DNA of 64,000 bases, taken from Streptomyces sp. NBC_01446. Its GTDB lineage: Bacteria > Actinomycetota > Actinomycetes > Streptomycetales > Streptomycetaceae. Made by a program: the position numbers and the translations under genes. Below the pieces are notes generated by a model that searched no databases, had not been told where the DNA came from, and saw nothing but the letters and a program-made list of their open reading frames with translations. This document shows, piece by piece, positions 25,005 to 33,339 of the stretch. Position 1 is the first letter of the stretch. Each line of letters begins with the position of its first letter. The stretch is taken from positions 558,001 to 622,000 of the forward strand of contig NZ_JAPEPO010000003.1 of the NCBI RefSeq assembly GCF_026340095.1. The letters run 5' to 3'.

Positions 25005-25507
25005 ACCTTCGCGCCCACACCCGCCGCGACACAGCCAACGTCCTTCGCGAGCGAGGCAGGCACCACCGCTCCAGCCTTCGGCGGGTGCAGCCGTGCTTCC
25101 CCGCGCCGCTCTGGCGAGCTGGACACAAGGCGCGCGGCCCCCGGCCTCTGCACGCCGGATCGAACAAAGCTGCCCCCAAGCCCACGTCGCGGATGACATC
25201 CCTGGACGTCCACGCGGATGCGGGCGGCATGGCGTGCCCGCTCACGCACGCAATCCCGCAGTCTCCAGCAAAGCCAAGCAATTCAGTCCCGGCGCAGACC
25301 TCCCCATCCGAGGCGCCCGCAGCAATCCGTGCCAGTGCCGTGCCAGAAACAGGGGTAAACAGTGGTCAACCAGGGGCGGAGAAGTGCTGGGGTGTGCAGC
25401 CGCCGGACACGGTGTTCCCGCAGGTCAGGATGGCAGCAGGCCCGCGGAAAGCCCCCTGATTCCCAAGCTGAGAGCCCGGTGTCAGTGCGTGGTGGGATCG
25501 TGCGGTT
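25005..25507. other. no supportable gene
   Basis: Frames on both strands are open but have the Pro/Arg/Ser-rich make-up of non-coding GC-rich DNA and no motif I recognise. The region after DoxX would contain a terminator, but I found no strong hairpin. The last 100 bases must hold the promoter for the small gene at 25508. Confidence 0.35.
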
Positions 25508-25819
25508 ATGGACGCACTCTTTGATCTCCCCGAACCGGTGACGCCGGAACAGGCTGTCATTGCTCACTACTGTTTGAGCGATGAGCAGTACGGCTCACCC
25601 GCCGAGCGGGCATTGTCTGCCGCAGTTGCGGATGCAGGAGTCGGCGAGGTCGACGGGAACGAGTTCGGCGGAGGTGAGGCCGTGCTGTATGCCTACGGTG
25701 CGGATGCCGAAGCGCTCTTCAAAATCATGGAGCCGACACTGCGTAGCCTGCCGTTCAGGCCTGCACACGTGGTGCTGCGACGGGAGTCCCGCGAAGCGGA
25801 GTCCCGAGTGGACTTGTGA
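25508..25819 (+). CDS. conserved hypothetical protein, 103 aa
   Basis: The protein is a small alpha/beta protein with GVGEVDGNEFGGGEAVLYAYGADAEALFKIMEP, suggesting a ferredoxin-like fold with a conserved D-G-N-E patch. It resembles a group of Streptomyces hypothetical proteins annotated without function. No signal peptide or membrane segment. The start is ATG with a preceding G-rich region but no strong ribosome site. It is monocistronic; the next gene is on the other strand. Confidence 0.65.
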   Translation: MDALFDLPEPVTPEQAVIAHYCLSDEQYGSPAERALSAAVADAGVGEVDGNEFGGGEAVLYAYGADAEALFKIMEPTLRSLPFRPAHVVLRRESREAESRVDL

Positions 25820-25936
25820 TGCGGTACAGCAGCGAAGCACCGCAACCACAGCAGCCGATCGCATCCAGTGACGCCCCCGTGAAGCCCGCTGACGACCTGT
25901 TTGCCCCTCGCTGACCGATCCGCATAGAGCTGCGGA

Positions 25937-26140
25937 TCAGAAGGGTCGTCGCTCCCCATGGGCGTCGAGCGCATCGGTGTAGCGCTGACGCTTGGCCCCT
26001 AGATCTTCCTGGAGGAGGAGTGCCGCTTGGCGGGCCTCCCCCTCCAGGTCGCCGGCGGCGCAGAGTTCGACAAGCTCAGCCACGTCTGCAGAAACAGTGA
26101 TCGCTAACCGCCGCTCAAACTGGTCGACAAACGCTGTCAC
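25937..26140 (-). CDS. small hypothetical protein, 67 aa
   Basis: GTG-started frame giving a helical, acidic protein (DQFERRLAITVSADVAELVELC, then EGEARQAALLLQEDLGAKRQRY). Codon choice is acceptable for a Streptomyces gene, but no strong ribosome site precedes the GTG. It has no recognised family and no obvious toxin partner beside it. It may be a real short gene or chance. Confidence 0.4.
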   Translation of the reverse strand: MTAFVDQFERRLAITVSADVAELVELCAAGDLEGEARQAALLLQEDLGAKRQRYTDALDAHGERRPF

Positions 26141-26192
26141 CGAAGGTGAACGAAGCCAGACATTGGAGCCTCAGCTTCGTGTCGCTTCCTCA

Positions 26193-26223
26193 GCGGTCTG
26201 TCTTGACGGAACAGACAGACCGC
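26193..26223. terminator. hairpin in gene-free stretch
   Basis: GCGGTCTGTC and its exact complement GACAGACCGC flank an 11-base loop. It lies in the 338-base stretch between the 67-aa gene and the PIG-L gene stop, in which I see no gene. It may terminate transcripts coming from the PIG-L gene side. Confidence 0.4.
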
Positions 26224-26478
26224 CGGGCTTGTGACCATGGGCTCTCGCACACCTTCCGAGTCAGCAGCCCGCAGGTCTCCCACCTGCGCGCTTGCCACGT
26301 GGTTGGGGGGCCAACGCGGTGCCGGGCCGGTAATGCGGGCACGCGTCGACGCCGCCGACCAGGGCCTGGACGCGGGCTGCCGGCGCGGAACTCGCCTGGA
26401 CAAGCCTCCGGGTGTGTGACGCGGACGATCCCGCCATGCGGCCGACGAGCTTTCCCTGGCCCCGGTCGGACGGGCGGA

Positions 26479-27312
26479 TCAGCGCAATCCGGCGAAGAGA
26501 TCGTTCTCGGGGACGGCCGCGCCTGTGGCGTCCTTGACACGTACGAAGGTCTCCATGCCCATCAACTCGCCGAACCTCTCCTTGCCCATCTTGAGGAAGA
26601 AGATGTTCTCGCCCTGACTGGCGTGCGCGGCCAGCGCGTCGAACTTCTGACCGCTGAAAGCGGTGGTGTCCACCCACGTGGTGATCTCATCGTCAGGCAG
26701 GCCGATCTCAGCCATCGCGGCGGCCTCGGCCGGATCCGGCTCCGGCATGTCCTCATGAAACTCGCGCATGGTCTCCCCGAACCGCTGCATTATCGAGCGG
26801 GGCATCGTCGTCCAGTACACCTTCGGTGTCAGCTCGGTCATCTCCACCGCCGCCATCGTGATGCGGTGAGCCTGGATGTGGTCGGGGTGGCCGTAGAAAC
26901 CGTTCTCGTCGTAAGTGACGACCACATCGGGCCGGTAGTGCCGGATGAGTTCCGCAAGCCGGGCGGCGCCTTCCTCCACCGGGGTCTGCCAGAAGGATCC
27001 GGGGGCGTCGTTGCTCGGCCAGCCCATCATTCCGGAGTCGGCGTAGTCCAGCATCTCCAGATCGCTGACCTTCAGCACCTCACAGCTCGCCTCGAGTTCC
27101 TGACGGCGCATCACGGCGACAGCCGCCGGATCGTGCCCGGGAGCGCCCGGCTTCACACCCCCCGGCCCGTCACCGCAACCGCCGTCGGTACACGTCACCA
27201 GAACCGTGCGGATGCCCTCCGCCGCGTACCGCGCGAGGACCCCTCCGGTTCCGGTGGCCTCATCGTCGGGGTGAGCGTGCACTGCCATCAGCGTCAAAGG
27301 CCGGTCAGTCAT
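26479..27312 (-). CDS. PIG-L/MshB-family zinc deacetylase
   Basis: The 277-residue protein has the zinc-binding motif AHPDDEATG (His14-Pro-Asp-Asp-Glu18), then TCTDGGCGD, DVVVTYDENGFYGHPDHIQAH with the third zinc ligand, and a C-terminal region typical of the MshB/Mca group. These enzymes deacetylate N-acetylglucosaminyl compounds; relatives make mycothiol (MshB), cleave mycothiol conjugates (Mca) or modify antibiotics. Length and motifs suit an MshB/Mca-like amidase, but the substrate is open because no mycothiol gene is adjacent. It is monocistronic, with a 478-base gene-free upstream region. Confidence 0.85.
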   Translation of the reverse strand: MTDRPLTLMAVHAHPDDEATGTGGVLARYAAEGIRTVLVTCTDGGCGDGPGGVKPGAPGHDPAAVAVMRRQELEASCEVLKVSDLEMLDYADSGMMGWPSNDAPGSFWQTPVEEGAARLAELIRHYRPDVVVTYDENGFYGHPDHIQAHRITMAAVEMTELTPKVYWTTMPRSIMQRFGETMREFHEDMPEPDPAEAAAMAEIGLPDDEITTWVDTTAFSGQKFDALAAHASQGENIFFLKMGKERFGELMGMETFVRVKDATGAAVPENDLFAGLR

Positions 27313-27790
27313 GAAACAGTCCTCCTGCAGAAATACGTCTCGGTCCGAGTGCGCGGCGGGCGTGCCGCGCTCCCGGGGCCCGGATCCTGGTGGGGCGGAC
27401 GACCTTGTGGTCTCCGTGCTCCCCGCCCGTACGATGCCGGTCCCCCGTTCGATGCAACCGCGCCGGCACGACCGGCTGTTCCCGGCGCGGCGCTTGACCT
27501 TTGAGGCGTCGGCGTTTCAACGCGAACGAGGTACAGGAGCGATGACCTGCACGTCTCAGCGTCACGTCGGCCCGACTTCCATCCGGGGGCCAGACGGCAA
27601 GGATTCGCTGACATCGAGCGTCACCGGGCCGGAATCCCTGTCAAGGGGCTCAATTGGATGACAGCGGACAGTTTCCGAAGGCACGTGGTGATCTACCGGC
27701 TCTGGAATGTGGGAGGAGAAATGTCTTCGGGCGAAGGTTCTGCCACAGCTTCTGACCTCTGCCGCTACCTGCCTCGACAGCCAGCAGCCC
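27313..27790. other. no supportable gene
   Basis: Open frames here show no family motif. The 150 bases just before the PIG-L start should hold its promoter. The rest may be decayed sequence. No repeats or hairpins stand out. Confidence 0.3.
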
Positions 27791-28055
27791 TTAGGCGACC
27801 GGTTGCCGCCACTGGGCGCTCAGGTCGACTACACAGAAGAGGTTGCCGTCCGGATCGGCGAGGACAAGCCAAGCACCAAGTGAGACAAGCTGCTGGACCT
27901 CTGCCTCCTGTTCCTCCGTGGTATCGGTGAAGAGGTTCAGGTGAAGACGGGGACGTGGCTCCGCCTGCGACGTGCTGCGCATCAGACCGAGGGCCCTGCC
28001 AATGCTATCGGCGTGATGGAGCGCCTGCCACGCCTCGCTCTCCCTCGGTGGCGAC
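27791..28055 (-). pseudogene. VOC-family protein remnant
   Basis: The minus strand ends with RPRLHLNLFTDTTEEQEAEVQQLVSLGA, then WLVLADPDGNLFCVVDLS. These are the last two blocks of a glyoxalase-like domain, but the 10-15 residues that normally separate them are missing, and the N-terminal module is replaced by unrelated sequence. The gene is therefore truncated and internally deleted. Confidence 0.55.
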
Positions 28056-28208
28056 CACGTCCAACGCCTCCGTCCAGAACGCGACTGCGCGGAAACCGCG
28101 CAACTACCTGGGTCTCGGACTCGCATCCCTTTCTGCTGCTAGAAACGGCTCCTCAAGCTCACCATCCAGGACACGGTCTCACTGCCGCTCGACAGCCCAT
28201 CAGACGGG

Positions 28209-28424
28209 TCAGTCCGACTCCCGTCGAAGGACGCGGCGAGCCGCCTCAGCCTCGGCTGCCGGCGGGGACACCTCGTCGAGGACATCAAGCTCGTCGTCCC
28301 CCTCCAACTCCCGTTCCCAGGCTGCGGCGAGCCGCTCCTGCTCCTCCCCGGACCTGGCCACGACGGTCTCTCGGTCCTCAGGCGCCAGGGCCGCCAGGAA
28401 GCGTGCGACTGAGTCGTTCGGCAT
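28209..28424 (-). CDS. small hypothetical acidic protein, 71 aa
   Basis: The protein begins PNDSVARFLAALAPEDRETVVAR and is strongly acidic towards the end (ELEGDDELDVLDEVSPP). It is probably helical and cytoplasmic. ATG at 28424 is preferred over the longer frame because it gives a compact protein; no clear ribosome site is seen. It has no recognised function. It lies between two pseudogenes. Confidence 0.5.
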   Translation of the reverse strand: MPNDSVARFLAALAPEDRETVVARSGEEQERLAAAWERELEGDDELDVLDEVSPPAAEAEAARRVLRRESD

Positions 28425-28469
28425 GCTAAACACCCTTCGCTGGGCATGGTGCTGGTCCGGGCTCAGCAT

Positions 28470-28755
28470 GATGAATCAGTCCGGCGATCGCGGCCCGACA
28501 CAGCCGCAGCACACCCGGATGGCGCCATCTCGTTGTAGACGTTCCGCCAGTTGTCGCATTTCTCGGGCAGATGAATTCACTGCGTTCCGGTCTGGAACTT
28601 GAAACAATCGAATCGATCACCTCACGGCGATCCCGCCACCGGCCACCCGGCTTCGGCGTCCGGTCCGGTCCGGAAGCATCGGCTCAATCCGCGCCCATTG
28701 CACGTCAGTCAACGGCGCACCCGGACCAACGACCAGCTGTTCCAAACGGAACTTC
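28470..28755 (-). pseudogene. IS5-type transposase N-terminal remnant
   Basis: The minus strand reads PLTDVQWARIEPMLPDRTGRR, the usual start of many IS5-type transposases, then after a stop and frame changes VIDSIV and, in another frame, IHLPEKCDNWRNVYN. The catalytic DDE half is missing. It abuts the 3' end of the lacI-type gene. Confidence 0.6.
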
Positions 28756-29829
28756 CTAGCCCCGCCTGCCCTCTCGCGACGGCGGTCGCCCCGTGCTTTC
28801 GCGCACCACCAGCCGTGTCGGCACCAGCGTGGCGCCCGGTTCGGTCTCGCCCTGCCGGACCTGACGCAGTGCGCTCTCGACGCAGCGGCGGCCGACCTCG
28901 GCGAAATCCTGGTGGACCGTGGTGAGCGGCGGCTGGAACGAGCCGGAGTCGGGGATGTCGTCGAAGCCGATGACCGAGACGTCGTCGGGGACCTTGCGGC
29001 CCCGCTCTTCCAGGGCCCGCAGTAGGCCGAGCGCCATCTGGTCGTTCGCCGCGAACACCGCGGTGCAGTCGTCCTGTTCGGCGAGGCGCAGGCCCGCGCG
29101 GTAGCCCGAATCGGCCGACCAGTCGCCGCGCACCAGCGGTGGGACCGCGCGGCCCGCGGCCTCAAGTGCCTTGCGCCACGCGTCTGTTCGGCGCTGTGCG
29201 GCGAACGACTCGGAGGGGCCCGCCAGATGCCAGACCGTGCGGTGGCCGTGGTCGAGGAGGTGGCGTACCGCGTCGCGGGTGCCGCCCGCTTGGTCCGTGT
29301 CCACGACCGCGTAACGGTCATCGGCGTCCGAGTCCGCGACCACGACCTTCACGTGGGGCGGCAGCGTGAGGCTCGCCGAGTCGAGCAGATGGACCTCCAT
29401 GATGACGATGACCGCGTCCACCGCCAGCTCGCCGAGGCGCGAGAACGCGCCGCGCACCTCGTCCTGGGTGGGCACCGCGACGGGGAGGAGCGTGACCGCG
29501 TAGCCCTCCTGTGCGGCCGAGGTCGCGATGGCTTCCAGCGTGCGCATGTTGCCCGTCGTGGAGAGCGTGAACGTGATCACGCCGATGGTGCGGAAGTCCC
29601 CCCGTTTCAGCGCCCGCGCCGCGCTGTTGGGGCGGTAGCCGAGCTCCTTCATGGCGGCGAGGACCCGTTCGCGTGTCTCCTCGTTGACGCCGGGAAAGCC
29701 GTTCGAGACGCGGGAGACCGTCTGGGACGAGACACCGGCAACCCGGGCGACGTCGGCCATCGACGCGTTGTGTGCGCGGCGCCGGGCGTCGGTCCTGCCG
29801 CGCCCCGGCGCGCTGTCCGTTGCTCCCAC
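28756..29829 (-). CDS. LacI-family transcriptional repressor
   Basis: The LacI-type helix-turn-helix reads MADVARVAGVSSQTVSRVSNGFPGVNEETRERVLAAM with hinge helix NSAARALKRG. It is followed by a periplasmic-binding-like effector domain (IGVITFTLSTTGN, VVDTDQAGGTRDAV, VFAANDQMALGLLRALEE, SVIGFDDIPDSGSFQPPLTTV). GTG at 29829 is chosen; ATG at 29901 is in frame but only 12 bases from an operator. It is divergent from the sugar importer and GH42/GH30 genes and most likely represses them and itself through the two ATGTTTACGCAAACAT sites, released by a galactan-derived sugar. Confidence 0.9.
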   Translation of the reverse strand: MGATDSAPGRGRTDARRRAHNASMADVARVAGVSSQTVSRVSNGFPGVNEETRERVLAAMKELGYRPNSAARALKRGDFRTIGVITFTLSTTGNMRTLEAIATSAAQEGYAVTLLPVAVPTQDEVRGAFSRLGELAVDAVIVIMEVHLLDSASLTLPPHVKVVVADSDADDRYAVVDTDQAGGTRDAVRHLLDHGHRTVWHLAGPSESFAAQRRTDAWRKALEAAGRAVPPLVRGDWSADSGYRAGLRLAEQDDCTAVFAANDQMALGLLRALEERGRKVPDDVSVIGFDDIPDSGSFQPPLTTVHQDFAEVGRRCVESALRQVRQGETEPGATLVPTRLVVRESTGRPPSREGRRG

Positions 29830-29912
29830 CGTTGGCCTCACCAGTCGAGTTGATCGTTCACGGGCGACTCTTGACCGTCCTCTGCGAGGCAGTGTAGACA
29901 TGCCGCCACCGG

Positions 29913-29972
29913 ATGTTTACGCAAACATATTACCTGTCGGTCGCTTGCGCACCGGAATGTTTACGCAAACAT
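29913..29972. promoter_or_regulatory. two identical LacI-type operators
   Basis: ATGTTTACGCAAACAT occurs at 29913-29928 and again, base for base, at 29957-29972. The 44 bp spacing puts both on the same face of the helix at about four turns, which suits cooperative binding. The motif has the central CG and dyad symmetry of LacI/GalR operators. The sites lie between the divergent lacI-type gene and the permease gene. Confidence 0.85.
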
Positions 29973-30014
29973 CCGAGCACCATCCGCGAGGCACGTACGA
30001 GCGAGGGACGCGAG

Positions 30015-30941
30015 ATGACGACGCTTCAACCGCCGGCCGCCGCAAGGCCACGACCGGCCGGGCCACCGGTGCGCAGGGCGCGCCGCTCGTGGACGGGATG
30101 GGGGTTCATCGGCCCCTTCGTGCTCGTCTTCGCCCTGGTCTTCCTGGCGCCGCTCGCGTACTCGGTCTATCTGAGCCTGTTCCGCACACAGCTCATCGGC
30201 GGCACCACCTTCGTGGGCCTGGACAACTACCAACAGGCCTTGCAGGACGGCCAGTTCTGGGACGGAGCCTTCCGCGTCGGACTGTTTCTGCTGATCCAGG
30301 TGCCGATCATGCTCGGCATTGCCTTGCTCGTCGCCCTGGCGATCGACAGCGGCCGCCTCTACGGCAAGGACTTCTTCCGGATCACCGTCTTCCTGCCCTA
30401 CGCGGTACCCGCCGTCGTCGCGACCCTCATGTGGGGCTTCATGTACGGCACCCGCTACGGCTTGGTCGGCGACGTCAACGACGCGTTCGGCGTGAAGCTG
30501 CCCGACCCGCTGTCCGCCGACCTGGTCCTCGCGTCCATCGGCAACATCGTGACCTGGGAGTTCGTCGGCTACAACATGCTGATCTTCTTCGCCGCGCTGC
30601 GCGTCGTACCGCACTCGCTGTACGAGGCGGCCGAGATCGACGGCGCCGGACCGTGGCGCGTCATCACGGCCATCAAGCTCCCCGCGATCCGCGGCGCCCT
30701 CGTCATCGCCACGATCTTCTCGATCATCGGCAGCTTCCAGCTCTTCAACGAGCCCGCCATCCTCCAGAAGCTCGCGCCGAACGCGATCACCACCGACTAC
30801 ACCCCGAACTTCTACACGTACTCGCTGTCCTTCGCTGGCCAGCAGCAGAACTACTCCGCGACGGTCGCCATCGTCATGGGCGTGATCACGATGATCGTCG
30901 CCTACGTGGTCCAGCTGCGCGGCATGCGCAAGGGAGCGTGA
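30015..30941 (+). CDS. sugar ABC transporter permease (MalF type)
   Basis: This is a 308-residue binding-protein-dependent permease with six transmembrane helices (first: WGFIGPFVLVFALVFLAPLAYSVYLSLF). The EAA loop for ATPase contact reads YEAAEIDGAGPWRVITAIKLPAI. It is the first gene of the transport operon, with ATG at 30015 after GAGGGACG. No ATPase gene is linked; in Streptomyces the shared MsiK ATPase commonly energises such importers, and that is assumed here. It pairs with the permease that starts 5 bases after its stop. Confidence 0.92.
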   Translation: MTTLQPPAAARPRPAGPPVRRARRSWTGWGFIGPFVLVFALVFLAPLAYSVYLSLFRTQLIGGTTFVGLDNYQQALQDGQFWDGAFRVGLFLLIQVPIMLGIALLVALAIDSGRLYGKDFFRITVFLPYAVPAVVATLMWGFMYGTRYGLVGDVNDAFGVKLPDPLSADLVLASIGNIVTWEFVGYNMLIFFAALRVVPHSLYEAAEIDGAGPWRVITAIKLPAIRGALVIATIFSIIGSFQLFNEPAILQKLAPNAITTDYTPNFYTYSLSFAGQQQNYSATVAIVMGVITMIVAYVVQLRGMRKGA

Positions 30942-30946
30942 GCGCG

Positions 30947-31879
30947 ATGACCACCACCACCGGTTCCGTGCGGCCGACGGCACCGCTCAAGTCCGCCGCC
31001 CCGCGCCTGCGTTCACCGCGCCGCCGGATACCCGGCCGACCCCGGCGCAGCATCCTGCTGACCGTGCTGACCGGCGTCGTCCTCGTCTACAGTCTGCTGC
31101 CGCTCGTGTGGCTCCTGATCAGTGCCACCAAGTCCCAGCAGGGCCTGGCCCGTTCGTTCGGCCTGTGGTTCGACGGGAACTTCGACCTCTGGCACAACAT
31201 CGGCGAGACCTTCGCGTACCAGGACGGTGTCTTCGGCCGCTGGCTCCTCAACACCCTCCTGTACGTGGTTGTGGGCGCGGGCGGCGCCACCTTCCTCGCG
31301 GTCCTGGGCGGATACGCGCTCGCCAAGTTCGCCTTCCCCGGCAAGCGCGCCGTGTTCGCCGTCGTCATCGGGGCGGTCGCGGTGCCGGGCACAGCCCTTG
31401 CCGTCCCCACGTTCCTGATGTTCAGCAAGATGGGGCTCACCGACACCCCATGGGCCGTCATCATCCCCTCGCTGATCTCACCGTTCGGCCTGTATCTCAT
31501 GTGGGTGTTCGCCACCGAGGCGATCCCCACCGAGCTGATGGAGGCCGCCCGCATCGACGGCGCCAGCGAGCTGCGCACCTTCTTCCAGGTCGCCCTGCCG
31601 CTGCTCGCGCCCGGCACCGTCACCGTCCTGCTCTTCACCACGGTCGCGACCTGGAACAACTACTTCCTGCCGTTGATCATGCTGAAGGACCCCGACTGGT
31701 ATCCGCTCACGCTCGGCCTGGACTCCTGGAACAAGCAGGCGCAGACGGCCGGCGGCGAGGCCATACCCCACCTGGTGCTCACCGGCTCACTGCTCACCAT
31801 CGTGCCGCTGATCGCCGCCTTCCTGCTGCTCCAGAAGTACTGGCAGTCCGGGCTCTCCGCCGGAAGCGTCAAGGAGTAG
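30947..31879 (+). CDS. sugar ABC transporter permease (MalG type)
   Basis: The 310-residue second permease has a basic N-terminal tail, then six helices and the EAA loop MEAARIDGASELRTFFQVALPLL. It would form the heterodimeric channel with the preceding permease. ATG at 30947 follows AAGGGAG at 10 bases; GTG at 30938, overlapping the previous stop, is an alternative. Tight spacing shows translational coupling. The substrate is inferred from the downstream enzymes to be galacto-oligosaccharides. Confidence 0.92.
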   Translation: MTTTTGSVRPTAPLKSAAPRLRSPRRRIPGRPRRSILLTVLTGVVLVYSLLPLVWLLISATKSQQGLARSFGLWFDGNFDLWHNIGETFAYQDGVFGRWLLNTLLYVVVGAGGATFLAVLGGYALAKFAFPGKRAVFAVVIGAVAVPGTALAVPTFLMFSKMGLTDTPWAVIIPSLISPFGLYLMWVFATEAIPTELMEAARIDGASELRTFFQVALPLLAPGTVTVLLFTTVATWNNYFLPLIMLKDPDWYPLTLGLDSWNKQAQTAGGEAIPHLVLTGSLLTIVPLIAAFLLLQKYWQSGLSAGSVKE

Positions 31880-31938
31880 GCGCAGCACCGCAGTTCACAC
31901 CGCGTACACCCTCTGTAGGACCACAAAGAAGTGGAAGC

Positions 31939-33285
31939 ATGCCCATGCCCAAGAACTCCCGCCGCCTGCTGCGCGGCATAGGTCTCCTCTGCGCCGTCGC
32001 CCTCGGGGCCACCGCATGCGGCGGTTCCGACAACGACAGCTCGAGTGACAAGCAGGTCAGTTCGGCCGACATCCAGGCGGCCCTGAAGAAGGGCGGCACC
32101 GTCACGGTGTGGGCGTGGGAGCCCACCCTGAAGCAGGTCGCCGCCGACTTCGAGAAGAAGTACCCGAAGGTCGACATCAAGCTGGTCAACGCGGGCACCA
32201 ACAACGACCAGTACAAGGCTCTGTCGAATGCGATCGCAGCAAAGAAGGGCGTCCCGGACGTCGCCCAGATCGAGTACTACGCGCTCGGCCAGTACGCCCT
32301 GACGAAGCAGATCACCGACCTCAAGGCGTACGGCGCCGAGAAGCTGGCGGACTCGTACTCGCCCGGGCCGTGGAACTCGGTGAAGTCCGGCAGCGGCGTC
32401 TACGGCCTGCCCATGGACTCCGGCCCGATGGCGCTCTTCTACAACAAGAAGGTCTTCGACAAATACAAGATCGCCGTCCCGACGACCTGGGACGAGTACG
32501 TCGAGGCCGCCCGCAAGCTGCACAAGGCCGACCCGAAGGCGTACATCACCAGCGACGCCGGCGACGCGGGCCTGACCACCAGCCTGCTGTGGCAGGCTGG
32601 TTCGCACCCGTACAAGGTCGACGGCACCAAGGTCGGCATCGACTTCACCGACGCGGGCGCGAAGAAGTACTCCGACACCTGGCAGAAGCTGATCGACGAG
32701 AAGCTCGTCGCGCCCGTCACCGGCTGGACCGATGACTGGTACAAGGGCCTCGGCGACGGAACCATCGCCACGCTGCCCACCGGCGCCTGGATGCCCGCCA
32801 ACTTCGCCTCCGGTGTGAAGGGTGCCTCCGGCGACTGGCGCGTCGCCCCCATGCCGCAGTGGGAGAAGGGCGCGAACGCCAGCTCCGAGAACGGCGGCAG
32901 CTCGCTCGCGCTGCCCGAGCTCGGCAAGAACAAGGAACTCGCCTACGCCTTCGTCGAGTACGCCAACTCCGGTGCGGGCGTGCAGACCCGCATCAAGAAC
33001 GGCGCGTTCCCCGCGACGACGAAGGATCTGAACTCCTCGTCGTTCCAGAACACCGAGTTCCCGTACTTCGGCGGCCAGAAGGCCAACAAGGTCTTCGCCG
33101 AGTCCGCGAAGAGTGTGCCCACCGACTGGAAGTACCTGCCGTACCAGGTGTACTCCAACTCGATCTTCAACGACACCGTCGGCAAGGCGTACGTCTCCTC
33201 GACCAAGCTCACCGCCGGGCTGAAGGCCTGGCAGGACGCGTCCGTCAAGTACGGCACCGAGCAGGGCTTCACCGTCGATAAGTAG
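31939..33285 (+). CDS. sugar-binding lipoprotein of ABC importer
   Basis: The 448-residue solute-binding protein has a signal peptide ending in lipobox LGATAC with Cys27 as the lipid-modified residue. The mature part is a family-1 extracellular binding protein: GTVTVWAWEPTLKQVAADFEKKYP, VPDVAQIEYYALGQY, YGLPMDSGPMALFYNKKVFD. It would deliver sugar to the two permeases. Start choice ATG 31939 versus ATG 31945 is open. It is separated from the permease by 59 bases and from the galactosidase by 54 bases, all on one strand, consistent with a single operon. Confidence 0.92.
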   Translation: MPMPKNSRRLLRGIGLLCAVALGATACGGSDNDSSSDKQVSSADIQAALKKGGTVTVWAWEPTLKQVAADFEKKYPKVDIKLVNAGTNNDQYKALSNAIAAKKGVPDVAQIEYYALGQYALTKQITDLKAYGAEKLADSYSPGPWNSVKSGSGVYGLPMDSGPMALFYNKKVFDKYKIAVPTTWDEYVEAARKLHKADPKAYITSDAGDAGLTTSLLWQAGSHPYKVDGTKVGIDFTDAGAKKYSDTWQKLIDEKLVAPVTGWTDDWYKGLGDGTIATLPTGAWMPANFASGVKGASGDWRVAPMPQWEKGANASSENGGSSLALPELGKNKELAYAFVEYANSGAGVQTRIKNGAFPATTKDLNSSSFQNTEFPYFGGQKANKVFAESAKSVPTDWKYLPYQVYSNSIFNDTVGKAYVSSTKLTAGLKAWQDASVKYGTEQGFTVDK

Positions 33286-33339
33286 CCCGCCGCCTCCCGC
33301 GACCGCACCTGTGGAAGACCGCTCCCCGAAAGGACGCGC

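Noticed and set aside
29961..30983. 340-codon minus-strand open frame
   Set aside because: It is antisense to the first permease and crosses the LacI operators; the plus-strand permease has six helices and the EAA loop.
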